A DNA stretch of 64,000 nt, from contig JABHDY010000003.1 in assembly GCA_018676855.1 (NCBI GenBank), forward strand, positions 1-64,000, in the 5' to 3' direction. A program made the position numbers and the translations under genes. This DNA comes from Candidatus Woesearchaeota archaeon (GTDB taxonomy: Archaea; Nanobdellota; Nanobdellia; Woesearchaeales; GW2011-AR9). Shown here in pieces: positions 15,071 to 24,157 of this stretch. Below the pieces are notes generated by a model, which saw only the letters and a list, made by a program, of their open reading frames with translations, ran no database searches and had not been told where the DNA came from. Within the stretch, counting starts at the first letter, position 1. Each line of letters opens with the position of its first letter.

Positions 15071-15262
15071 ATACCTATACGTTGTTTTTCCTGTGGGAAA
15101 CCTGTTGGACACCTTTGGGAAGAGTTCAATGAACGGAAAGAAAAAGATGAACATCCTAAGAAAATACTAGATTCTTTAGGAATGGAACGGTTTTGTTGCA
15201 GAGCACTCTTTTTAGGACATGTAGATCTTATCGACATTGCTGGCGAATTTAAGAAAAGTTAA
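15065..15262 (+). CDS. rpo10: RNA polymerase subunit Rpo10 (RpoN)
   Basis: 65-residue zinc-binding subunit corresponding to RPB10. IIPIRCFSCGKPVGHLWEEF and GMERFCCRALFLGHVDLID supply the CxxC...CC zinc site and the universal N-terminal strand. Placed after S9 as in most archaea. Its initiation region is folded into an 11-bp hairpin behind a 20-codon leader ORF. Confidence 0.95.
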   Translation: MIIPIRCFSCGKPVGHLWEEFNERKEKDEHPKKILDSLGMERFCCRALFLGHVDLIDIAGEFKKS

Positions 15263-16019
15263 GCATTTTCGCTACGTATATTCGTAACCATGCTATATAT
15301 AATAGGAAAAGTACTCCCGTGATATATGGTATTAAAACTATTTTTCCTAATCCAAATATAATTATGTTAAGTATAATTGCTGTACCTAACGCGTACACGT
15401 AAAGACATTTAATTTTTGACCATTTCTTTTGTATCAATTCGTATGCAAATGTAAACGATTGCCACACACGATATTCATGTGTAAATGAGTACATAAGTAT
15501 GAAAATAAGTATTGGAAATAGTATAATGAGTGCTAAACTTAAGAATGCGTTAATAACTGCAAGGAATGTTGTTGATGAAAGAAATGCGTTTACGATACTT
15601 TTAATAAAAAAGTATACCATGAAGTAGGGTAAGACATGGAATGGTAATATTATGAGAAATGTGTTCCATCGCCAAAATTTCTTTTTATTAAATTTTTTGT
15701 TAAGTATATTGTTCCAAATAAGTGATCGTGTAAGTGAGAATAGTAAAAGTGAACCAACTGTTAAAATAAGAATGCCTATGATAAGAATTGCAAGGAATCC
15801 TTGTAAATCTGTTGTAAGCGCTTGTGCAAGTTCTGGCGATGATAATAATTGTTCTTTAAGATTTTGTAATGGAATTGTACGTAGTGCACCACTTTTTGCT
15901 TGTAATAAGAATCCAATAATTCCTGCAAGAACAAATATTATTGTACCAAAGAGTATGTCAAGAAAGAATCCTCTCAATATCTTTGCTTGTTTTAATGACG
16001 CAATATAATGTTGTATCAT
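15249..16019 (-). CDS. Multi-pass membrane protein, last gene of surface-protein operon
   Basis: 256 residues from MIQHYIASLKQAKILRG. There are about six hydrophobic segments, separated by basic loops (NNILNKKFNKKKFWRW, ELIQKKWSKIKC). The ATG at 16019 follows the upstream stop by one base. The open frame extends further upstream, but that part only shadows the preceding gene. Its 3' end overlaps the convergent rpo10 by a few codons. No family recognised; it could be the membrane platform of the secreted proteins encoded upstream. Confidence 0.65.
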   Translation of the reverse strand: MIQHYIASLKQAKILRGFFLDILFGTIIFVLAGIIGFLLQAKSGALRTIPLQNLKEQLLSSPELAQALTTDLQGFLAILIIGILILTVGSLLLFSLTRSLIWNNILNKKFNKKKFWRWNTFLIILPFHVLPYFMVYFFIKSIVNAFLSSTTFLAVINAFLSLALIILFPILIFILMYSFTHEYRVWQSFTFAYELIQKKWSKIKCLYVYALGTAIILNIIIFGLGKIVLIPYITGVLFLLYIAWLRIYVAKMLNFS

Positions 16020-16020
16020 T

Positions 16021-18633
16021 TTAACATCCATTAAGTCCACAATATGAACCACTTTCGTCTGCATGTACTCGTGACGTTCCTTTTGCTTTATCAACAGAAA
16101 TAGGTTTCGCTTTAACGATAGTATTACATCTGTTACCGATAGACTTAGAACCTGTTGCAGACCAATCATCAAACGTTTTAGGTTTATTATCTCCCCATAT
16201 AACACATATCTCATCAAAATCATGCAATGAATAATCAACAATAAGTTCTGGATAGTACTGGCTACTTCTTTCTCCGTTATCAAGACCAATAGAATTTTCG
16301 TCTGCAACGCCCGTATTATTATTTGCAAAAAGCCATATATCTTTTGATCCTTTAAGTTGTAAGTTAAACGTTACTGGTTGACTATCTTCATCTATCTGTG
16401 CAGTAAACTCTTCATCTCTCGGAGCTGTTACTCCCCAACTGATTTTGTAAAAGAACGATTCTTCAGGGACGTCTTTTCCTTCCTTATAACATAACCCATC
16501 ATTTTGACATTCTAAGTCAAGTGGACATTCAGCATTTTCGTCGCACGGCATCGCACCTGCTTTAGATTTCTCTGCGCTAACATGTGCAACAAGTTGCCAT
16601 GTATCTGATTGTGTTTGTATAAGTGCAACGCCTGCCGGTTGATCGATATCGTAACCAACGTCTTCACATATCCCTGAGACCCAATAATCAGTTCCTAAAT
16701 AATTTGCTGCAAAGAACCTATCAACATCTTGCATCCATTCTTTATATCCTGACCATCCTAAATCTACAACTCCACGAATACTTGGAAATTGGAAAAGGTT
16801 ACGTGACCGAATTTGATCAGTTGTTTGGCCAACTTTAAGTTTTTGTGCTTCTTGTCTTTGTGCAATTTGAGCTTTTCCTGCTTCTAATTGAGATTCTAGA
16901 ACACTTTTTTCAATATCGTCAGAAGATTCTCCCCGAATAACTGTTTTTGTTCCATCCTTATCTGTTGCTGTTATTACAAGTTTACCATCAACAACATTAA
17001 AAGTCACTATATCTGTTGGGCTGACACCCATTTCTTTCAGTTCTTTTTCTGAGTAATCAAATTGTGCAATTGTTTTTTTACCTATAACAATTTTTCCAGT
17101 ATTATAATCAATTTCCAATCTTAACTCATCCATCTTTATTTTCGCTTCTGGACTTATTCCTATTCTAGTTCCAGAAGTTGTCTTTGATGGTGATGGACTA
17201 TAATCTTCATCATCAGCTTCGTCAACACCGGAAACATCTTCAGGATCTCCTGGATCGGTAGGAGTAACTTGTACTGAAGACTTTTTTGTATATTTACCAA
17301 TACTTCTTGCAGAAATGACACCATCTTCTCCCTCAAAAACTACTGCCCCATTTTCATCAACAAAGTCTACAGTATGTTCTGTTCTGTCTTCTCTTATCAA
17401 TACATCTCCTACTTCGATATCAGCAGATGTAAGTGGTGCTTCAGTCTCCACAGGATTAGTTTGTGCGGTACTCCCTGGACCGACATTTTCTTCTTGTTCT
17501 GAAGCAGGAGCAGTTTCGCCCTCTTGAGCAGTAGGTTCATCAGGAGCAGATTCAGCAACAGCCCTTCCAACAGGATTTGGAGGATAAGGTTCTACGACAG
17601 ATGCAACAGACGTAGAAGCTCGAGTTGGAGATAGACGTGCAAGTTCTTCAAGAGAACTTGAATGAAGATCAACAGGACCACCAGTTAAGTCAATACCATC
17701 CCAGTCAGTACCATGCTGTTCAGAAATTCTCATTCTTTGGCCATCTTCAAGCCTTCCAATAAAATAATTAGTTTTAGATGCATCTCCTTTCTTATATAAT
17801 ATATATCGATCATCTCCAAGATATTCATTCATCAATTGCCACACATCATTTCCACCATCTTTTATTCTCTCTGGTAATTGGAGTAATACTGGAGGTGTTG
17901 CTGGCCGTTCAACTTTTGGTTCAGGGATAGGATCAACAACCTCTTCCTCTTCAGGTTCTATAGTAACTTCTGGTTCTTCAACAATAGTTTCAACAGCTGG
18001 AACTACCGGTTCTGTTTGAGGAACTTGTACCTGTGATTCATGTGGCGTAAATGGAGCAACCCCTTCATATTCTGTTTCTGGATCTGGTTCAAAATAACTT
18101 TTATACTTATATTCAGGAAGAACTCCAGTCCTATATGTAACATATTCCCCCTGACCAGTTTGATCTAAATCAAAAACATATTTCTGAACCGTTTCTTTTC
18201 CATCAATTAAGGGATACACTTTTCTATTTGTATCATCATAATCATAAATGTAAATTCCACCAACGTCATACTTTCCACTTGCAAACTTGTTTCCAAGAAG
18301 TGCATCAGATTCAACATCTCTCAGTTGATACCAACCATATATCTTTTTTAATTGAATTGGGTTAGAATATCCACGCCGGACATCAACAATATATGGATCT
18401 GTTTGAGTCCCTGAACCTTCTTCATACTCAAAAAGACCAGCTGCAGCTTCCCCAACCAAATTCCGTCCTTCGATCAAACTATCCCCAGCACGATTATCAG
18501 GATTTCCCCAAAGGAAACAACTAATACTGTCCCAGAAACCTGAACAAGGATCATCTATAACGTCTTCAGCAATAACTAATGAACTACAAAGTAGAAGAAC
18601 CACGACAAATCCAACCATTATTTTCATTTTCAT
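16021..18633 (-). CDS. Large secreted protein of unknown function
   Basis: 870 residues with signal peptide MKMKIMVGFVVVLLLCSSLVIAE. The N-terminal third has cysteines and short beta-rich segments. A proline- and acid-rich linker (EPEVTIEPEEEEVVDPIPEP, about residues 225-245) suggests a wall- or surface-spanning part. The C-terminal third is cysteine-containing (CPLDLECQNDGLCYKEGK) with a beta-sandwich-like FNLQLKGSKDIWLF. No named domain recognised. Its start overlaps the upstream gene's stop by four bases (ATGA), so the two are likely co-translated. Confidence 0.7.
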   Translation of the reverse strand: MKMKIMVGFVVVLLLCSSLVIAEDVIDDPCSGFWDSISCFLWGNPDNRAGDSLIEGRNLVGEAAAGLFEYEEGSGTQTDPYIVDVRRGYSNPIQLKKIYGWYQLRDVESDALLGNKFASGKYDVGGIYIYDYDDTNRKVYPLIDGKETVQKYVFDLDQTGQGEYVTYRTGVLPEYKYKSYFEPDPETEYEGVAPFTPHESQVQVPQTEPVVPAVETIVEEPEVTIEPEEEEVVDPIPEPKVERPATPPVLLQLPERIKDGGNDVWQLMNEYLGDDRYILYKKGDASKTNYFIGRLEDGQRMRISEQHGTDWDGIDLTGGPVDLHSSSLEELARLSPTRASTSVASVVEPYPPNPVGRAVAESAPDEPTAQEGETAPASEQEENVGPGSTAQTNPVETEAPLTSADIEVGDVLIREDRTEHTVDFVDENGAVVFEGEDGVISARSIGKYTKKSSVQVTPTDPGDPEDVSGVDEADDEDYSPSPSKTTSGTRIGISPEAKIKMDELRLEIDYNTGKIVIGKKTIAQFDYSEKELKEMGVSPTDIVTFNVVDGKLVITATDKDGTKTVIRGESSDDIEKSVLESQLEAGKAQIAQRQEAQKLKVGQTTDQIRSRNLFQFPSIRGVVDLGWSGYKEWMQDVDRFFAANYLGTDYWVSGICEDVGYDIDQPAGVALIQTQSDTWQLVAHVSAEKSKAGAMPCDENAECPLDLECQNDGLCYKEGKDVPEESFFYKISWGVTAPRDEEFTAQIDEDSQPVTFNLQLKGSKDIWLFANNNTGVADENSIGLDNGERSSQYYPELIVDYSLHDFDEICVIWGDNKPKTFDDWSATGSKSIGNRCNTIVKAKPISVDKAKGTSRVHADESGSYCGLNGC

Positions 18634-21600
18634 TCTATCATACTACAATATGATTTACCTATGTAATCTTGTGTTTCAAGTGTTGATGCAACAGTACCTA
18701 TAATACTTATTAATTTTTGGACAGCTTGAAATGCATTACATGTTCCAGCACCTGCAGGACTTATAGGACAAAATAATCCACAGACAAAAACAGGAATGTT
18801 TGTTATAGCACTAATCCAATCTTTAAATACATTTTTTATAGCGTTTAATATCGCATCTAATCCTGCTAAAAATGGAACAAATTCAAACACTTCCCCAACA
18901 ACATATTTACATATCATGTTAGCTTCAAGCTGTTCACAGACACTTACAGGAATGCCTGCAGCAACTTCATTTTCTAAACAGTACACTTTACGACATGCAA
19001 TATTACGCCATTCGCCAAGATTCTTTACAATACCAGGGACGCATAAACCAACAGCAGACGTAAGCATATTATCTTGAATATCACGAACTTGATGAGGATT
19101 TGTTACAAATCCAGTAGCTACACCTTCAATCCCTATATACGAATCTTGATTAAGAGATAGATAATTGTACCATCCTAATACTTGATTGTGCCATTCTCCT
19201 AACCATGACGTACCGCTTCCAAAATTAAACGCATTAGCATTACATGATAAGATTCCCGTCACTCCCTGAATAGCTGACGTGACACCAGTTAATGTATGCT
19301 GACCAATAGAAGTACTATGACATATAGCAGTTGCAGGGGTATTTGTAATAGGATTCTTTGATGCCCCTTCTAAAGAAATCTTCACAATATCTATAATTTC
19401 AATAATTCCAATCAAAGGCTTTACAATTAAATTGTTGACAAATTCTATCCAGCCAATAACTGTAAGGAATTCGTCCGTCCATGACCACGCTTTGTTCATT
19501 GCAACATCACGTGCAGCATCAATCTTATCTTGAAGAGCTTTATCTTCTGCACCTAATTCTGATAACGCAAACTCAACATCTATTGAAACTTTTTGCATCT
19601 CTGCAGACAATAATGCGTTCTTCCCAATCTGCGAATATATTTGAATGGTACAATTGTATTCACGTGGAAACTTTGCAACATCTTCATTTTCTTCAACATT
19701 AAAAAATTCAAGACCGTCAAACTGTTCAAACTCTAACAATAATGTTGGACTTGCAATATTATCACCCTCAAGAGATGCACCGTACAAAAACATGTTACTA
19801 ATTGTAGGACTTTCATCTTCACCTTCACAACTTAACGGATCCATGTGTAACATCTTAACATTAGTACCTGCTTCTAACGTAACGGCAACGGGTAAACGTA
19901 ACGTTGCAAGTTCCGTTGACGATATGTCAATAAAACCATTCTCAGAAACACTTCCAACTTCCCAATAATCAGGATCAATTTCTTCGTCTAACCCTAACAA
20001 CTGAAACGATTGAGATTTTTTGTATCCTTCATTACCTGCAGTATCTTGAACAATTAAATCAAAATTTACACTATCAGGACCACTTTTAACAGGTTTTGTT
20101 AACAATGAACATTCCCAGACTAACACATCATCGTCTGACCGTACACAACTTTCTTCATTAAATTCTGCCCATCCTTCTTGTGAAAAATCCTTTTCAGGAT
20201 ATTCAGTTGCAGAGTCCATGATAACATCGTCCATCTCAACAAAGAATCGAAGACCGTTCCGTTCTTTAACTTTAATTTTTATCAGTAACTCATCATTACT
20301 TTGAATATACTCTTTTTCTTGACTATTAGAAACGCCAAACAGTTCAATAGAATCAACAATAACTTCAGGCTTTTCAGTATCAACAACAATTTCTGGTGAC
20401 GGTTTCACACCTTCATTTCCTACAGCATCTTCAAACCGTGTTAAATATATCTTTTTATTTCCAGCAGATATTGTACCGGTAACGTCCCAATAACATACAT
20501 ACGTTCCCTCAACAGAACCACATTCGTCAGGCCGTACATTATCTGCACCGCCAACACCCTTCAAATTGGCAACGACCGTATCTTTAGTAATTCCTGAACC
20601 CTGTTCATCAACAATAAGAATTACACGATTCTTACCAGACATTGCATACGATTGTTCATTATATATTCTGTCCGTTCCATAATAAGTAACAACGGGTTTA
20701 TCAGTATCAGGCACAAACGTCTTTTGAACATTTTGAGTTACTGTATTCCCAAACTTATCTTCTGCAGTAACAGAAAGTTGAACTGTCTCACCAGAAAAAA
20801 CTAACACATCATTCCACGTACATGTATACAAACGTGCACCATCAACAACTTTAGAAACGCACGTTGCAGGATCATCTTCTAAATCTGCATGAGGAGATGA
20901 TGCAGTAACGGTAATAGGATAGGTTGTATCTGTAATATTAACCTGAATATCTGATCGTGAACTTGTCTCGCCAATGAAACGGTCAAGTGCCGTAAAACTT
21001 AATGTTTGGTCAATAACCGGCGCAACATAATCAACTTTAAGTGAAACTGCACTGCTACTTGATTCATGGCCAAACCTATCAACTGCACGAATTTTTATAT
21101 GCTTAGTTCCCTCACCAGTAAGTTCAGTTTCTACTTTACCAGTATACGAAAAGTCATCATCGCCGTCGTCAACGTCCATCGTTTGTAAGACTGCACCTGT
21201 ATCAGCATCAACTATTTCAACATGCTGTAAACCAACAACGGGAAGAGTAGACAACTTATCATTAACATAAAAAGTAATGTCGATCGTTCCATCAACGTTC
21301 TGTGACACGGCACCATTTCTAAACGTGATAGAGGGAGAACTTCCGTCAGCAGTAACAGAATTGCTTACTGATGATACAGTTTGTGTAACACCGTTATTGT
21401 CAACAGTTTCGTATACAACTTCAAAACTGTACGTATTTTCGGGAAGGCCACTTTCAAGCGGACTGGCATAACTGCACACTGCACCAAGATCAGACGTACT
21501 ACATGATTGAAACTGTGCATTACGAGAACCAACAACTAACGAAACCTCTTCAGCAGTTACATCACCAACAATATCAGTTATCGTTGCTTCAACTGTCCAC

Positions 21601-21761
21601 GTGTCACCCTGTGCATCTAGAAAGCCGTTAATGTTTGCAGTACCATGATTCTGTGATACGGAAACGTACGTTGCAAGTGCACTTGCTGAATAAAACGGCA
21701 TGAGAATAACTAATAGTATCATAAACATTCCTGCACCGTTCCACATCTTTGTAATTTTCAT
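18630..21761 (-). CDS. Large secreted Ig-like surface protein
   Basis: 1043 residues. A signal peptide (about residues 10-32, ending SASALA) is followed by tandem Ig-like modules of about 110 residues. These are recognisable by recurring linkers such as VDYVAPVID, PDTDKPVVTYYG and VDTEKPEVIVD, with paired cysteines within modules. The last 300 residues change character: long hydrophobic helices (VIGWIEFVNNLIVKPLIGIIEIIDIV, in part) and many cysteines, suggesting membrane-associated or helical packing. The architecture suits adhesion or a surface appendage. It belongs to the six-gene operon. Confidence 0.7.
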   Translation of the reverse strand: MKITKMWNGAGMFMILLVILMPFYSASALATYVSVSQNHGTANINGFLDAQGDTWTVEATITDIVGDVTAEEVSLVVGSRNAQFQSCSTSDLGAVCSYASPLESGLPENTYSFEVVYETVDNNGVTQTVSSVSNSVTADGSSPSITFRNGAVSQNVDGTIDITFYVNDKLSTLPVVGLQHVEIVDADTGAVLQTMDVDDGDDDFSYTGKVETELTGEGTKHIKIRAVDRFGHESSSSAVSLKVDYVAPVIDQTLSFTALDRFIGETSSRSDIQVNITDTTYPITVTASSPHADLEDDPATCVSKVVDGARLYTCTWNDVLVFSGETVQLSVTAEDKFGNTVTQNVQKTFVPDTDKPVVTYYGTDRIYNEQSYAMSGKNRVILIVDEQGSGITKDTVVANLKGVGGADNVRPDECGSVEGTYVCYWDVTGTISAGNKKIYLTRFEDAVGNEGVKPSPEIVVDTEKPEVIVDSIELFGVSNSQEKEYIQSNDELLIKIKVKERNGLRFFVEMDDVIMDSATEYPEKDFSQEGWAEFNEESCVRSDDDVLVWECSLLTKPVKSGPDSVNFDLIVQDTAGNEGYKKSQSFQLLGLDEEIDPDYWEVGSVSENGFIDISSTELATLRLPVAVTLEAGTNVKMLHMDPLSCEGEDESPTISNMFLYGASLEGDNIASPTLLLEFEQFDGLEFFNVEENEDVAKFPREYNCTIQIYSQIGKNALLSAEMQKVSIDVEFALSELGAEDKALQDKIDAARDVAMNKAWSWTDEFLTVIGWIEFVNNLIVKPLIGIIEIIDIVKISLEGASKNPITNTPATAICHSTSIGQHTLTGVTSAIQGVTGILSCNANAFNFGSGTSWLGEWHNQVLGWYNYLSLNQDSYIGIEGVATGFVTNPHQVRDIQDNMLTSAVGLCVPGIVKNLGEWRNIACRKVYCLENEVAAGIPVSVCEQLEANMICKYVVGEVFEFVPFLAGLDAILNAIKNVFKDWISAITNIPVFVCGLFCPISPAGAGTCNAFQAVQKLISIIGTVASTLETQDYIGKSYCSMIE

Positions 21762-21769
21762 CTTTATAT

Positions 21770-24097
21770 TTATGTAAATGTTGGGTGTAACATTCTTCTT
21801 GTTTTTAATTGTCGTGTTAAATTTGAAAGTTCTGCCATAACGTTAAGATCTTCCATGACACGTACATGTTCCTCTTCAGGTACATTACGCATTTCTTGTA
21901 CTGGTAAATATAATGTTATACCCTGTGATCCGTATAACTGTTCAGGCGTTATTGTAATGTACGTATCTTTCGTGTTCCATTCAATCTGACTAGTAACAAA
22001 CGCATCAAATGTAATCTCATCAATTGTAAAACATTCAGATTCTTCCCATATTCCAGGAATAATTTCAATTTCAATACAACGCCTCTCTTCAGGTATCACT
22101 ATAGGTTCATTTAAAACTGCAGTTCCCGTAACTTTATACACGCCAGGAACAAGTTCAACTTCTTGAGTTTCAGGTCCTGACACAGCTATAGCCGCTTGAA
22201 ACGGTGAATTGAACACGCCTGGAACGGTATCGCTGATACGTTCAAGGAAAATGGTTGCTGTTTCTGTATCTCTAAGATTTTTTTTAGAACTGGTTAATAC
22301 CCATCCATGATTTTCACCTAAGGCTTCAGGCCTATAACTTATAACTGGATCGGGAGCAAATAATGAATCTGCAAAGAAACAATTATCGTCAATACATTTT
22401 TCTAACGAAATTTTCTTAACTGAGACGGGAACGCTCACAACTTTATGTAATGGAATAACATTTTCAGGTTCGCCAAGTGCATACCCTATAATTCCAGGAT
22501 TTTCTTGATATTCATACGTATCAATGGGATAAAAGTTTGTTAAATAATCTTCTTTCATAAAATTCACAACACCGCCAGTTATAAGCGGATATTCAGTTTC
22601 AAGTTCACCATTCATATCCGTTAAACCAATTAAACATTCAGTTTCTTCAGGAATAGTTAATCCTATTCGAACAGTATCAACGGGATTAAATGTATAACTA
22701 TCAACAACAACAGACTTAATAAGTTCACTGTTACGTTTATTTTCGTCACAGATTAACGGTCGTGCAAAACCTGTTAAAGAAACGGTCTCTCCACCATCTT
22801 CCACTGCCCAATTGTTACGCAGATTAGCTTCAAGTGCAATATTGAACGTGTAACCCGTACCATCAAACGCAGTTTCGTCATCAATCGTTACAAGGATGGG
22901 ATAACTTGCATCATACTGAGTTTTATATTTTTGCATTGCAAATGTAAATGGTGGAAAACCTAATGTATTACTGATAAATAATTCTCGCGGTTTTACAGTA
23001 CCACTTTCTGTCAGGTGCATATATATCGGCCAGTCAAAATAATTGAACCGGACAGAGACGCCAGGATTTTCCCATTCTACCGGTACAATAAAGTTATCGT
23101 ACACCGATTGGAACGTATCGCTTAACCGCGATGTTGGAAATACATAATCAAACATGTTATTACTTCCAAAGAAACGTAGCATGGGAACGTGCGTTGTTAA
23201 TAATGATTGAAATTTACGTTCAACGTCAGGCGTTGTCCATTGAGTTCCAATAAAATTAACGTCAAGCGCATTCGGCGGTGGTAATTGTTCAGGAGACGTA
23301 CCTGCATATATTTCAATCAAATTAATTCCCTGCAGTTCAAGAAAACTATAATTTTCTTGTGCTTCCGTTATGGCAGCTGCAACTTCATACAATTTTTGTA
23401 ATTGTAATGGTATGGAAACAGAAAAGCGTTCCATTGTACGTTCTGCAGTATCCTTTTTAACATCTAACGGTTTAGTTAACAAAAATTGAACAGCTGTCGG
23501 TGAAACTGAAACGTCTGCAATAGGTTCTCCAGCAATTACACGGAAACCCTGCCGTGCAAACGGTTCATATTCAAGAAGACATTCGTCAACCTTTTCTTCC
23601 ACGTACCTACTTAACTGTGCTTCAATACTCAGTTCAGTATCATCTTCCATATATAACGGCGGTTTCCATGATGCAAGTGTAATTTTTGTATCGCTATTTT
23701 CTTGCTTGTTAAAATGCCAGTATGGTACACGTGCAGGTTCAAGATTAATTCCTGGAGAATCTGTTGGATCTGCAATGGAAAAGTCGCCTACCAGTTCTGG
23801 ATAAATGTAACCGCCCTGTTCACCCAAAATACGTAAACCGCGAGTAGCTACCTGTAAAAGGCAATTTTCTGTATATGTTTGAATGGGATTAAATTCGAGT
23901 GGAACATCTTCACGCACATATTCACCCTCTGTCGTAAATTTTTCAGTTGTAACTGATTGAGTTACGAACAAAATGGTTGCTGTAACGAACAAAATAACGA
24001 TACCGATAATGATAAATACTGTAATTTGTCCTTTCTTCTGTTTAGGGTAAAAAGTTCTAGAACTACTTCTATATTTGCTCCCCTTTTTTACTTCCAT
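21770..24097 (-). CDS. Large surface protein with class III (pilin-type) signal
   Basis: 775 residues. PKQKKGQITVFIIIGIVILFV (about residues 18-38) is a class III signal: lysines, a Gly-Gln-Ile-Thr junction, then an uninterrupted hydrophobic helix, as in type IV pilin-like proteins. The rest is beta-rich, with no named domain, and a few cysteine pairs (CDENKRNSELIK, CIDDNCFF). It probably assembles into, or decorates, a pilus-like surface structure. Its promoter has TATA CTTTATATAC immediately downstream of the 21-bp element shared with the other pilin-signal gene. Confidence 0.75.
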   Translation of the reverse strand: MEVKKGSKYRSSSRTFYPKQKKGQITVFIIIGIVILFVTATILFVTQSVTTEKFTTEGEYVREDVPLEFNPIQTYTENCLLQVATRGLRILGEQGGYIYPELVGDFSIADPTDSPGINLEPARVPYWHFNKQENSDTKITLASWKPPLYMEDDTELSIEAQLSRYVEEKVDECLLEYEPFARQGFRVIAGEPIADVSVSPTAVQFLLTKPLDVKKDTAERTMERFSVSIPLQLQKLYEVAAAITEAQENYSFLELQGINLIEIYAGTSPEQLPPPNALDVNFIGTQWTTPDVERKFQSLLTTHVPMLRFFGSNNMFDYVFPTSRLSDTFQSVYDNFIVPVEWENPGVSVRFNYFDWPIYMHLTESGTVKPRELFISNTLGFPPFTFAMQKYKTQYDASYPILVTIDDETAFDGTGYTFNIALEANLRNNWAVEDGGETVSLTGFARPLICDENKRNSELIKSVVVDSYTFNPVDTVRIGLTIPEETECLIGLTDMNGELETEYPLITGGVVNFMKEDYLTNFYPIDTYEYQENPGIIGYALGEPENVIPLHKVVSVPVSVKKISLEKCIDDNCFFADSLFAPDPVISYRPEALGENHGWVLTSSKKNLRDTETATIFLERISDTVPGVFNSPFQAAIAVSGPETQEVELVPGVYKVTGTAVLNEPIVIPEERRCIEIEIIPGIWEESECFTIDEITFDAFVTSQIEWNTKDTYITITPEQLYGSQGITLYLPVQEMRNVPEEEHVRVMEDLNVMAELSNLTRQLKTRRMLHPTFT

Positions 24098-24136
24098 CGT
24101 ATCACGAGAAAGAAAAGAATGAGGGTATATAAAGGT

Positions 24137-24157
24137 TTTCGTTGGCTACCGTCTATT
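24137..24157 (-). promoter_or_regulatory. 21-bp upstream element, copy 1
   Basis: Identical over 21 bases to 27017-27037 (core GACGGTAGCCAACG on the minus strand). It ends 2-3 bases before a TATA box, where an activator or repressor would touch TFB/TBP, and about 40 bases before the pilin-signal gene start. It overlaps the last codons of the upstream 734-residue gene. Confidence 0.65.

Noticed and set aside
16020-16328. N-terminal extension of the membrane protein gene at 15249
   Set aside because: The extra 100 codons lie opposite-frame within the 870-residue gene and have no signal or domain; ATG at 16019 one base after the upstream stop is a better start.
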